Of a stretch of DNA of 64,000 nucleotides, positions 43,084 to 51,930 are shown piece by piece; the stretch's first letter is position 1; every line of letters begins with the position of its first letter. The notes under the pieces are model-generated. The model saw nothing but the letters and a program-made list of their open reading frames with translations. It was not told where the DNA came from and did no database searches. The stretch comes from Megamonas sp. UBA1796 (GTDB lineage: Bacteria; Bacillota; Negativicutes; Selenomonadales; Selenomonadaceae): assembly GCA_002319795.1 (NCBI GenBank), contig DCFU01000013.1, forward strand, positions 49,243 to 113,242, given 5' to 3'. Position numbers and translations under genes: made by a program.

Positions 43084-43893
43084 TCATAAATTGATTTTGC
43101 GGGCGGCACGTGGTGTGCTGCCCGTTATTTTTTTGAAAACACGCTCGAAATGGGTAATGCTGTCAAAACCTACTTCGCTGCTGATCTGTGTGATGCTTTT
43201 TTTCGTCGAAAGCAGCATTTTTTGCGCTTCGATGATGCGCACGGCATTGAGATACTGGATGATGGTAACGTTTGCATAAAGTTTGAACTCCCGACAGAGG
43301 TGATATGGACTCACATAGAATTGTCGCGAAAGTTCCTGAAGACTCATGCTTTCGGCGTAATGTTTGGAGAGATAGCTGATGACCTTGGTAACGCGATTTT
43401 TTTTATTTTGCTCGACAGGATCTTTCTTGCTGCGCAACAGGTGGATGAGCATTGTATTCAGAAGACTGGAGAGATATTCTGCGTGGAATTGCTGCGGCGA
43501 CTTCTGTTCCAGGAGGATGCGGTTCATGCATTGGTAAAAAATGGTGTTATCCTGTGCCGAGAGCTGATAGGCGCCGGAAGCAGCCTGCATGACAGCATCG
43601 AGTTTAGGTGAGAGCAGAGCTCCCGAGCGGAAATAAATGAGCAAGCGGCAGAAGGGCATATCTTTGTCACCATAGGACCGATGGAGCATGTATGGCTTGA
43701 AGATAATGAACTGCCCTGGCGTAAGATGATAGAGCTGGTCTTCGATGAGATGGTAGCGTTCACCGGATTCCAGATAGTAAATCTCATAAAATTCATGGTA
43801 ATGGGATATATGGAGGTTATCATTGACGCCGGCAATGCGTTCACTGGCGATATGACGTCCTTCTTCGAGCATGGAACGTGCATTGTCTATCAT
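43084..43893 (-). CDS. AraC-family transcriptional regulator
   Basis: 269 aa. N-terminal cupin domain (HYHEFYEIYYLESGERYHLI) for ligand sensing and a C-terminal double helix-turn-helix (MSLQELSRQFYVSPYHLCREFK; ITQISSEVGFDSITHFERVFKKITG). Divergent from the GH31-GPH-GH31 operon, whose activator it probably is. AGGGAAG precedes the ATG. Confidence 0.9.
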   Translation of the reverse strand: MIDNARSMLEEGRHIASERIAGVNDNLHISHYHEFYEIYYLESGERYHLIEDQLYHLTPGQFIIFKPYMLHRSYGDKDMPFCRLLIYFRSGALLSPKLDAVMQAASGAYQLSAQDNTIFYQCMNRILLEQKSPQQFHAEYLSSLLNTMLIHLLRSKKDPVEQNKKNRVTKVISYLSKHYAESMSLQELSRQFYVSPYHLCREFKLYANVTIIQYLNAVRIIEAQKMLLSTKKSITQISSEVGFDSITHFERVFKKITGSTPRAARKINL

Positions 43894-43919
43894 AGGAAAA
43901 CTTCCCTTCGCAAAACTTG

Positions 43920-43939
43920 CTTTCTAGTGTACTAGTATA
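43920..43939. promoter_or_regulatory. Partial match to the GntR operator in the araC-GH31 gap
   Basis: CTTTCTA-N6-TAGTATA: one half-site is perfect, the other matches 4 of 7. See the sites at 50738, 56547 and 56775. Confidence 0.4.
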
Positions 43940-44006
43940 TGTGAGAAAATTAAAAAAAGCAAGATACGTTGAAAAAAAGCTAATTGCGACAAATTTTACG
44001 TAGTTA

Positions 44007-44025
44007 TATCTATAAAAAATAGATA
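44007..44025. promoter_or_regulatory. Inverted repeat upstream of the first GH31 gene
   Basis: TATCTAT-AAAAA-ATAGATA, perfect, 45 bases before the start codon; a candidate regulator site. Confidence 0.45.
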
Positions 44026-44069
44026 AAATTGAATTCGTGCACAATAGTAATTCAAAAAGGAAGATTTTT

Positions 44070-46562
44070 ATGATAATTTGTAATACCGCAATTCGGGTGT
44101 ATAAAGAGAATAATTATTTTGTTGTGGAAACAAATGGTGTATGCATGCATCTTTGGTTCCTTACGAATGATATCGTACGTATACGCGCAGGTTTTGATGG
44201 TGATTTTGCTGAAGCATCGTACTCGCTTATGCTTACAGCCTGGGAAGACCGTCTGGACGCATTGTTTTCCGGACAGCGCCGACGGGTGCAGGGCAGTCAG
44301 GCAGAACTTACCGAGACAGCATCTGATTTTGTTCTGCAAGGGGAAAAACTCAGAGTCGTCATTGACAAGCAGCCGCTGCGGATCTCTATTTACGATTCCG
44401 TTGGGACATGTCTGCATGCGGATATTGCGGATCTTTGCTATATGGAAGACAGCAACCACCGCCGCATCCATACGAGCGAGATTTTTCCGGACGACTGTTT
44501 CTATGGTTTTGGCGAAAAAAGCGGCGGGATCAATAAGCGAGGCCGCTTTATGACCATGAGCCCGGGAGATGCTATGGGGTATGATCCGAAGCATACAGAT
44601 TCGCTTTATAAGCATATTCCCTTTTACATCAAACTGAATCGTTCCACACATAAAGCAGCAGGGTATTTTTACCATAATACCAGCGAATGTGATTTCAATA
44701 TGGGACGGGAGAAACGCAATTATTGGAAGCCGTACAGCCGTTATCGCGCAGATGGCGGAGATATTGATTTATTTTTCATTGCAGGTCCGAAGGTTGCGGA
44801 GGTCATAGAGCGGTATACGGATCTTACCGGAAAATCAGCCATGCTGCCACGCTACGCGCTCGGATATCTTGGTTCTTCCATGTATTATTCGGAGCTTGAT
44901 GAAAAAGCGGATGAAGCGATCGAAGGTTTTATTGATACAAATAAGGAAGAGGGCATCCCTATTGATGGTTTTCAGCTGTCGAGTGGCTATACAGTGCAGC
45001 CGGAAAATAAGCGATGTGTTTTTACCTGGAACCGCAGGCGTTTTGCTGAGCCACAGAAGTTTTTTGCGGAGATGGAGTCCCGTGGAGTAACGGTTTCCCC
45101 AAATGTGAAGCCGGGATTGCTGCTTATGCATCCGTTGTTGGAAGCTCTTAAGGAAAAGGATATTTTCGTAAAAAAAGCCGATGGTACAGGCTTTGCTGAG
45201 GGAACCTGGTGGGGAGGCAAGGGGCTGTTCGCTGATTTTACTTCACCGCAGACGCGTGCGGTCTGGAAACAGTATCTAAAAAAAGAGGTCTTGGAAATAG
45301 GAACAAGTTCTGTATGGAATGACAATTGCGAATACGACAGCCTGGTAGATAAGGACAGCTGTGTAAGTTTTGAAGGCGTGGGCGGCACTATCGGCCAGTT
45401 AAAGGCAGTCATGCCCAATCTCATGTGCCGCATTACAGAGGAAGCTATCCGTGAAACTTTCTCTGGAAAACGGCCGTATATCGTCTGCCGTTCAGGGTAC
45501 AGTGGCATCCAGCAGTATGCGCAGACCTGGGCCGGAGACAATCTCACCTGTTGGGATGCGCTGAAATATAATATTGCGACAATCCTGGGTATGAGTGTAA
45601 GCGGCGTAGCGAATCAGGGATGTGATATCGGTGGCTTCTACGGCCCGGCACCTGAGGAGGAGCTTTTTGTACGCTGGGTACAAAACGGCATATTCCAACC
45701 GAGATTTTCGATTCATTCCACGAATACGGATAATACGGTTACTGAGCCATGGATGTACAGCCGGAGCAAGAAATATATCCAGGAGGCTATTCAGTTCCGC
45801 TATAAGCTGATTCCCTATGCTTATTCTCTTATGGCACGTGCACATGTGACAGGGTTGCCTATAATGCAGCCTATGTTTGCGGCATTCCAACAAGACAGCC
45901 GCTGCTATGATGAGGGTGTGGACTTTATGCTGGGTGACAGCCTGCTGGTGGCGAATGTCGTGGATAAGGGAGCTGTAGTACGCAGGGTTTATTTGCCAGC
46001 GGGTGAAGTCTTTTATGATTTTTATACAAGAGAAAAATATGAGGGCGGACAGATCATTGAAGTCCCTGTGGATTTATCCAGCATACCGCTCTTCCTGCGC
46101 GGCGGTTCGATACTGCTGCTGGCGGGCAATACAATCGGCAATCTGCATGCAGATGAGGTAACATCCCTGCACCTTTTGGTAGCGCCGGATCATGACGCAC
46201 AATTTACGCTTTATGAGGATGACGGCAGCTCACTTGACTATGAAAAAGGTGTTTTTCGCAGGACGCGTATAGAGGCAGCTGCGGGGGAATGCGTAGCCAT
46301 ACGTTTCCAATCCGAAGGCAGCTATACTTCGCCGTTACAGGATATATTCATGGAAGTCATCCGGCGTGACAAATCACCTTACTGGGTTACGGTCGATGGA
46401 AGAAGACTGCCGCATTTCCTACACCGGGTGAAGTTTGAGCAGGCCCGGTCTGGCTGGTATTACAGCCAGACGCTGAAAACCGTGCAGGTAAAATACCCTT
46501 GTCAGAAAAAAGATTATGAAGTAATGGTTTCCTTTGAGCAATTTGACTTGATTGGCATGTAA
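44070..46562 (+). CDS. GH31-family alpha-glycosidase, copy 1
   Basis: 830 aa, cytoplasmic (no signal peptide). Catalytic nucleophile Asp about 416 in VWNDNCEYD and acid/base Asp about 489 in TWAGDNLT, close to the positions in E. coli YicI (alpha-xylosidase). Also FYGFGEKSG and the RSGYSGIQQYAQ substrate segment. ATG 44070 follows AAAAAGGAAG. Forms an operon with a GPH sugar symporter and a second GH31; the YicI/YicJ parallel suggests an imported alpha-linked disaccharide. Alpha-glucosidase, alpha-xylosidase and sulfoquinovosidase activities all occur in GH31. Confidence 0.9.
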   Translation: MIICNTAIRVYKENNYFVVETNGVCMHLWFLTNDIVRIRAGFDGDFAEASYSLMLTAWEDRLDALFSGQRRRVQGSQAELTETASDFVLQGEKLRVVIDKQPLRISIYDSVGTCLHADIADLCYMEDSNHRRIHTSEIFPDDCFYGFGEKSGGINKRGRFMTMSPGDAMGYDPKHTDSLYKHIPFYIKLNRSTHKAAGYFYHNTSECDFNMGREKRNYWKPYSRYRADGGDIDLFFIAGPKVAEVIERYTDLTGKSAMLPRYALGYLGSSMYYSELDEKADEAIEGFIDTNKEEGIPIDGFQLSSGYTVQPENKRCVFTWNRRRFAEPQKFFAEMESRGVTVSPNVKPGLLLMHPLLEALKEKDIFVKKADGTGFAEGTWWGGKGLFADFTSPQTRAVWKQYLKKEVLEIGTSSVWNDNCEYDSLVDKDSCVSFEGVGGTIGQLKAVMPNLMCRITEEAIRETFSGKRPYIVCRSGYSGIQQYAQTWAGDNLTCWDALKYNIATILGMSVSGVANQGCDIGGFYGPAPEEELFVRWVQNGIFQPRFSIHSTNTDNTVTEPWMYSRSKKYIQEAIQFRYKLIPYAYSLMARAHVTGLPIMQPMFAAFQQDSRCYDEGVDFMLGDSLLVANVVDKGAVVRRVYLPAGEVFYDFYTREKYEGGQIIEVPVDLSSIPLFLRGGSILLLAGNTIGNLHADEVTSLHLLVAPDHDAQFTLYEDDGSSLDYEKGVFRRTRIEAAAGECVAIRFQSEGSYTSPLQDIFMEVIRRDKSPYWVTVDGRRLPHFLHRVKFEQARSGWYYSQTLKTVQVKYPCQKKDYEVMVSFEQFDLIGM

Positions 46563-46584
46563 AAATTTTGAGGAGGAACAAATA

Positions 46585-48087
46585 ATGTCTATAAAGAAAA
46601 GAAAAGTTACGATTCCAATTAGTATAGGGTACGGACTAACAGATCTCATGGGAGGAGGCGCCTTTACCATTATCGGTGCATGGCTGCTGTTTTTCTATAC
46701 GACGTATGTAGGCCTGACGCCGGTTGAAGCAGCTTCTATCGTAGCAATTGCCCGTATCGTGGATGCGATTGTCAGCCTTTCCATTGGCAGCATCACGGAT
46801 AATTTCTTTAAGAATCCGTTAGGTAAACGTTTTGGCCGCCGCAGATTCTTCCTTTTGATAGGCGCACCGCTGATGGCTGTTTATGCAATGCTTTGGGTAA
46901 CGGGCATGAGCTATTGGTATTATCTTACCTGCTATCTGGCTTTTGAAATTATTGCTGCTATGGTGCTGATCCCTTGGGAGACGCTGCCTTCTGAGATGAC
47001 GACAGATTTTACGGACAGGACGAAGCTGTCTACCTGCCGTATGTTTATTTCCTCAACGGGCGTTTTTTTAGCCACTTTTGTGCCATCTATCCTTATCCGT
47101 TTTTTTGGCGAACAAAATTCTTACGCATATACCCTGAATGGAATCATTTTTGCTATTTTGTTTGCGGTATGCATATTTATCAGTTATAAGGTTACCTGGG
47201 AACGTGAACTTACCGATAAGATGAAGGAAGAAATGTTGCAGGAGAACCCGTCCAGAACACTTTCGCAGAAATATCATGATACGGTGCAGGTAGCAAAGGA
47301 CTATATATCGACTCTGAAGGTCCGGGCATTTCGCCAACATTTGCTGATATATCTTTGTTCCTTTACGGGGAAGGATACCTATAATGCCGTGTTTGTTTTC
47401 TTTATAGTCTATTGCATGAATCTTTCCTCTGCTAACGCTGCAGATATATTATCGTTGAGCCTGATTGGAATACCGACAACGATTGCTTCTGGTTTCCTGC
47501 TTGTCAAGATTGGCCCGGGCAATCTTTATAAGGTTTCGTATACGACTATGCTGGCCTGTTTGGCAGGTATGTTTGCTGTATATGTATATGATCCGTCCTC
47601 GAAGCTTTTACTTCTTTATGTCATTGGATTGTTTTATCAGATTGGCCGTCAGATTCTTGATTTTACGCCGTGGAATGTATTTCCGTTTATCCCAGATGTG
47701 GATGAGCTTATTTGCCGGAAACGCCGTGAGGGCCTTTTTGCTGCAGTTATGACGTTTTCACGGAAAACTACGGTTGCTATTGCAACTTTTGTTGTAGGTG
47801 TGGTTTTGCAGGAGGGCGGCTTTATCAAAGGGCAGCTTATCCAGAGCCCGGAAGCTCTTATGACCATTTCCAGTACGCTTTTTATAGGAACAGGCGGATT
47901 GCTCGTTATTTCACTTGTCCTAGCTTTTGGTTTCAAACTCAATAAGCAGACACATGCTGTACTGATTGCGGAAATCGAGCGTCTCAAAGCGGGCGGCAGT
48001 AAAGCGGATGTAACACCGGAAACACGCAGTGTATGTGAGAACCTTACAGGATACGAATACGAAAAGCTTTGGCCGGATAAGATATAA
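46585..48087 (+). CDS. GPH-family sugar:cation symporter
   Basis: 500 aa, 12 membrane segments. The start GYGLTDLMGGGAF, FFYTTYVGLTP and the D-x2-D-type signature IARIVDAIVSLSIGSITDN are characteristic of glycoside-pentoside-hexuronide symporters (MelB, XylP, YicJ). The family name includes hexuronides, which suits the nearby uronate genes. AGGAGGA precedes the ATG, 22 bases after the GH31 stop. Imports the substrate of the flanking glycosidases. Confidence 0.9.
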   Translation: MSIKKRKVTIPISIGYGLTDLMGGGAFTIIGAWLLFFYTTYVGLTPVEAASIVAIARIVDAIVSLSIGSITDNFFKNPLGKRFGRRRFFLLIGAPLMAVYAMLWVTGMSYWYYLTCYLAFEIIAAMVLIPWETLPSEMTTDFTDRTKLSTCRMFISSTGVFLATFVPSILIRFFGEQNSYAYTLNGIIFAILFAVCIFISYKVTWERELTDKMKEEMLQENPSRTLSQKYHDTVQVAKDYISTLKVRAFRQHLLIYLCSFTGKDTYNAVFVFFIVYCMNLSSANAADILSLSLIGIPTTIASGFLLVKIGPGNLYKVSYTTMLACLAGMFAVYVYDPSSKLLLLYVIGLFYQIGRQILDFTPWNVFPFIPDVDELICRKRREGLFAAVMTFSRKTTVAIATFVVGVVLQEGGFIKGQLIQSPEALMTISSTLFIGTGGLLVISLVLAFGFKLNKQTHAVLIAEIERLKAGGSKADVTPETRSVCENLTGYEYEKLWPDKI

Positions 48088-48129
48088 AGCAAAATAAGCT
48101 ATGAAACGTTGGCAGAGGGGGCTTGCTGT

Positions 48130-50637
48130 ATGATAAGTGCAGAACAATTTGTCGGATTGAGGAAGATAGAGAACGGTTATTTAATTGAAACGAATGGGCC
48201 GATGATCAAGGTCATATTTTTGACAAAAGATATTGTGCGTATCCGGGCATCTTTTGACAAGCAATTTGTCGAGGAATCTTATGTTTTAACACTTACTGCC
48301 TGGAAGGACCGCCTGGATGCGCTGCTGGGCAGGGAACGCAAACATATTCAGGCTTTGGATGTGCCATATGAAGAAAGTGAACAGGATATTTGCTTTGATA
48401 CGGGGACTATGCGCCTGAAAATGTGCAAACAGCCATTTGGTTTTATGCTTTCTAACCAGCAGGGTGAGGTGCTTTACTCCGATTTGCCGGGACGTTCTTT
48501 CGCCCGTGACCAGCTGGGGCGAGTGTACCATTACAATGAAATTGATTTAAAAACGGATCATTTTTATGGTTTTGGTGAGAAAACAGGCAAGCTGGATAAA
48601 AAAGGCCGGCGGATGATGATGTGTCCTAAGGATGCAATAGGACATGACCCGGAGCATGGAGATCCGCTGTATAAGCATATACCCTTTTATATTCGCATCA
48701 ATGAGGTGTCAAAAGCCGCAGTTGGATTGTTTTACCATAATTCCTATGACGCGGTTTTTGATATGGGGTGTGAAATCAGCGGTTATTGGCCAAGGTACAG
48801 TTATTATATGGCAGATGGCGGTGATATTGATTTATTCCTTATCCATGGACCTGAAGTGAAGGAGGTCGTCCGGCGTTATACGGATTTGACCGGCAAGCAG
48901 GCGTTTCCCCCGCTTCAGTCTCTTGGATACACGGCTTCAACTATGTATTATGCTGAGCTGAAGGAGAACTGTGATGAAGAGATTTATCATGTAATAGACA
49001 AGCACAGAAAGGAATGTATACCCATTGATAATTTTTGGCTGGCTTCCGGGTATTCTACAGGCGAAGATAATCTGCGGTATACTTTTCACTGGAATAAGAA
49101 AAAATTTCCAGATCCGGATGCGTTTTTTGCCAGGATGAATCAAAGAGGCGTCAATGTGATTCCTAATTTAAAGCCCGGGGTACTCAGTCATCATCCGTAC
49201 GCTGGTTTTTATGAGGAGCACCAGGCTTTTGTCAAGGACGCTGCCGGTAAGGAAGATGCCTATGGGACATGGTGGGGCGGCAAGGGAAGATTTATCGATT
49301 TTACCAGTCCCAAAGGCCGGAATGCGTGGAAAAGTCTGTTGAAAAAGGAAATACTCGAACGTGGGACGGCAACCGTCTGGAATGACAATTGCGAATATGA
49401 CAGCATCACGGATCGGGATGCTGTCTGCGATTATGATGGAACACATGGTACATTGGCTGAATTGAAAATAATGCAGAGCAATATGATGGCCTATACGGGC
49501 AGGCAGGCTATAGACGAGGTTTATCCGGAAAAACGGCCCTATATTATCAGTCGTGCTGGTTTTGCCGGTATCCAGCGGTACGCCCAGACCTGGGCGGGAG
49601 ATAATCTGACGGATTGGCGCACGCCGAAGTTTAATATCAATACAATCATGGGTATGGGGTTATGCGGGGTAGCCAATAATGGCTGCGATATCGGAGGATT
49701 TGCGGGAAGTGCGCCGGAGGCAGAACTTTTGCTGCGCTGGATACAAAATGGAATTTTTCAGCCGCGGTTTGTCATAAATTCGGCCAATGACGATAATACG
49801 GCTACGGAACCGTGGATGTATGAAGAAAATATCACCTGGGTACGGGAGGCATATCAGCTCAGATACAGGCTGCTGCCATATATGTATTCCCTCATGCATG
49901 AGGCAAGTACGGTTGGTACGCCGATCATCCGGCCGTTGTTTTTCGAATTCCAGTCAGATGCAGAATGTTATCGACGTGAGGACTTCACGTTCATGTTTGG
50001 TGCAGGGATGCTTGTGGCCAATGTTTTTGATAAAGGGGCAACAAAACGAAAGCTTTATTTACCTAAGGGAGCCGCATGGTATTATTGGAAGACGATGGAG
50101 AAATATGAGGGCGGGCAGGAAATAGAAATTCCGGTGGATGCATTTTCTATTCCGATATTTCTGCGTGATACCGTAATATTGCCGATGACACAGGACATTT
50201 TTAATATTATGGAAGACAAGATGGACAATCTGGAGCTTATTGTTTCTAGTGACAGGGACAGTGCTTTTACCTTGTATGAGGATGACGGTGTATCCAAAAA
50301 ATATCTGGAAGGCATGTACCTGAAAACACATATTGCTGTCAGGAATACAAAAAAATGCGAGATTGATTTTACGCACGAGGGCAGCTTTTCATCGGCGATT
50401 TCTCAAGTGCTTCTCAAGGTGATTAACAAACAGAAGGGTGCCTATTGGGTAAGTATTGCTGGCAGGAGAATCAAGCAATATCTGCATGCTGATCGATTTG
50501 GGCAGGCAAAGGAGGGTTGGTATTATAATCCTTCGCGAGGAGAGGTCTATGTGAAATATGTAAACATCCATACAGATTACCAGATCGTCGTAAGTTTTGA
50601 GAAGTTTGATTTGATTGGAATGAGCGAAGACGAATAG
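48130..50637 (+). CDS. GH31-family alpha-glycosidase, copy 2
   Basis: 835 aa. Nucleophile Asp about 417 in VWNDNCEYDS and acid/base Asp about 490 in TWAGDNLTDW. Alike with copy 1 from end to end, down to the C-terminal FDLIGM, so they arose by duplication. Differences at the substrate pocket (FAGIQRYAQ versus YSGIQQYAQ; GMGLCGVANNGCD versus GMSVSGVANQGCD) may mean different sugars. ATG 48130 follows AGAGGGGG; the TTG at 48109 is less likely. Confidence 0.9.
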   Translation: MISAEQFVGLRKIENGYLIETNGPMIKVIFLTKDIVRIRASFDKQFVEESYVLTLTAWKDRLDALLGRERKHIQALDVPYEESEQDICFDTGTMRLKMCKQPFGFMLSNQQGEVLYSDLPGRSFARDQLGRVYHYNEIDLKTDHFYGFGEKTGKLDKKGRRMMMCPKDAIGHDPEHGDPLYKHIPFYIRINEVSKAAVGLFYHNSYDAVFDMGCEISGYWPRYSYYMADGGDIDLFLIHGPEVKEVVRRYTDLTGKQAFPPLQSLGYTASTMYYAELKENCDEEIYHVIDKHRKECIPIDNFWLASGYSTGEDNLRYTFHWNKKKFPDPDAFFARMNQRGVNVIPNLKPGVLSHHPYAGFYEEHQAFVKDAAGKEDAYGTWWGGKGRFIDFTSPKGRNAWKSLLKKEILERGTATVWNDNCEYDSITDRDAVCDYDGTHGTLAELKIMQSNMMAYTGRQAIDEVYPEKRPYIISRAGFAGIQRYAQTWAGDNLTDWRTPKFNINTIMGMGLCGVANNGCDIGGFAGSAPEAELLLRWIQNGIFQPRFVINSANDDNTATEPWMYEENITWVREAYQLRYRLLPYMYSLMHEASTVGTPIIRPLFFEFQSDAECYRREDFTFMFGAGMLVANVFDKGATKRKLYLPKGAAWYYWKTMEKYEGGQEIEIPVDAFSIPIFLRDTVILPMTQDIFNIMEDKMDNLELIVSSDRDSAFTLYEDDGVSKKYLEGMYLKTHIAVRNTKKCEIDFTHEGSFSSAISQVLLKVINKQKGAYWVSIAGRRIKQYLHADRFGQAKEGWYYNPSRGEVYVKYVNIHTDYQIVVSFEKFDLIGMSEDE

Positions 50638-50639
50638 TT

Positions 50640-50686
50640 CCAGACAGGCGGACGGTCAATGTGTTAGTTGCCGTCCGCCTGTCTGG
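50640..50686 (+). terminator. Perfect 16-bp stem-loop after the second GH31 gene
   Basis: CCAGACAGGCGGACGG and its exact complement, 15-base loop. No T run, so the role as terminator rests on position and stability. Confidence 0.6.
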
Positions 50687-50737
50687 CATAAGGGAATATG
50701 TAAATGAAGAAAAATTTGAAAATTCTCTTGCCTAAAA

Positions 50738-50757
50738 TATACTAGTATGGTAGCATA
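50738..50757. promoter_or_regulatory. Predicted GntR operator upstream of uxuA
   Basis: TATACTA-GTATGG-TAGCATA, 49 bases before the start codon. Same half-sites and same 6-base spacing as 56547 and 56775. Confidence 0.7.
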
Positions 50758-50805
50758 TAAATATAAAGTTAAAAAACATGAAAAAGAAATGGAAGTGCTT
50801 ACACT

Positions 50806-51885
50806 ATGAAAATGACATTTCGTTGGTATGGCCGCAAGGATGACGATATTACACTGGAGCAAATACGCCAGATACCTGGCATGCAGGGTGTGGTAGGAGC
50901 GTTGTTCGATATACCAGTCGGTGAGGCTTGGCCGCTTGATAAGGTCATGGCTCTGAAACAGGATATTGAATCGCATGGGTTGGCTTTTGAGACTGTCGAA
51001 TCCGTAAATGTTCATGAGGATATCAAGCTGGGTTTGCCGACGCGGGATCGTTATATTGAAAATTATATCATATCCTTGAAAAACCTTGCTAAAGCAGGTG
51101 TGAGTGTTGTCTGTTACAATTTCATGCCGGTATTTGACTGGACACGTACGGAACTGGCGAAGCCCTTGTATGATGGTTCAACGGCATTGGCCTACGACTA
51201 TCGCCTTATTGCTGGGAAGGACCCGGATACAATGGTCAGGGATATCATGGAGAGCAGCAATGGCTTTACACTTCCAGGCTGGGAACCGGAGCGGCTTACA
51301 GCCCTCAAGGAACTTTTTGAGCAATACAAGGATATAGATGATGAAAAGCTTTTCGAGCATCTGGGTTATTTCCTTAAAGCGGTTGTTCCTGAGGCTGAAA
51401 AGCTTGGCATACGTATGGCAATTCATCCGGATGATCCCCCATGCCCGGTATTCGGTTTGCCGCGTATCGTCACAAGTGAAAAGAATCTGGACCGTATTGT
51501 AAAGCTCATTGATAGTCCGAGCAATGCACTTACGATTTGCAGCGGTTCGCTGGGTTCAAATCTCAATAATGACATTCCAAAGATTATCCGCAAGTTTGGT
51601 AAGATGGACCGTATTGGCTTTGCGCATATCCGCAATATTCAGGTGCATGAGCCGTGGGTATTTAATGAAGTAGCACATAATTCGAAATTTGGCTCGTTGG
51701 ATGTTTATGATATGATGCGTGCACTTTATGATGTGCATTTCGAAGGCCCGGTCCGTCCGGATCATGGCCGCATGATCTGGGGCGAGCAGGGAAGACCTGG
51801 CTATGGGCTTTTTGACCGTGCGTTGGGGGCAAATTACCTTTGCGGCCTGTGGGATGCCATTGTACGCGAGAATAAGAATAAATAA
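50806..51885 (+). CDS. uxuA: Mannonate dehydratase
   Basis: 359 aa. Dehydrates D-mannonate to 2-keto-3-deoxygluconate. Begins MKMTFRWYG, with the TIM-barrel metal/active-site segments CYNFMPVFDWTRT, MAIHPDDPP, TICSGSLGSN and FEGPVRPDHGRMIWGE typical of UxuA. The KDG product would be used by KdgK and Eda at 19.3-20.9 kb. Followed 45 bases later by uxuB. A predicted GntR operator lies just upstream. Confidence 0.95.
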   Translation: MKMTFRWYGRKDDDITLEQIRQIPGMQGVVGALFDIPVGEAWPLDKVMALKQDIESHGLAFETVESVNVHEDIKLGLPTRDRYIENYIISLKNLAKAGVSVVCYNFMPVFDWTRTELAKPLYDGSTALAYDYRLIAGKDPDTMVRDIMESSNGFTLPGWEPERLTALKELFEQYKDIDDEKLFEHLGYFLKAVVPEAEKLGIRMAIHPDDPPCPVFGLPRIVTSEKNLDRIVKLIDSPSNALTICSGSLGSNLNNDIPKIIRKFGKMDRIGFAHIRNIQVHEPWVFNEVAHNSKFGSLDVYDMMRALYDVHFEGPVRPDHGRMIWGEQGRPGYGLFDRALGANYLCGLWDAIVRENKNK

Positions 51886-51930
51886 GGCTTTTAGCAGATA
51901 TTTTATAGTAGAGAGAAGAGAGGCTATCAG

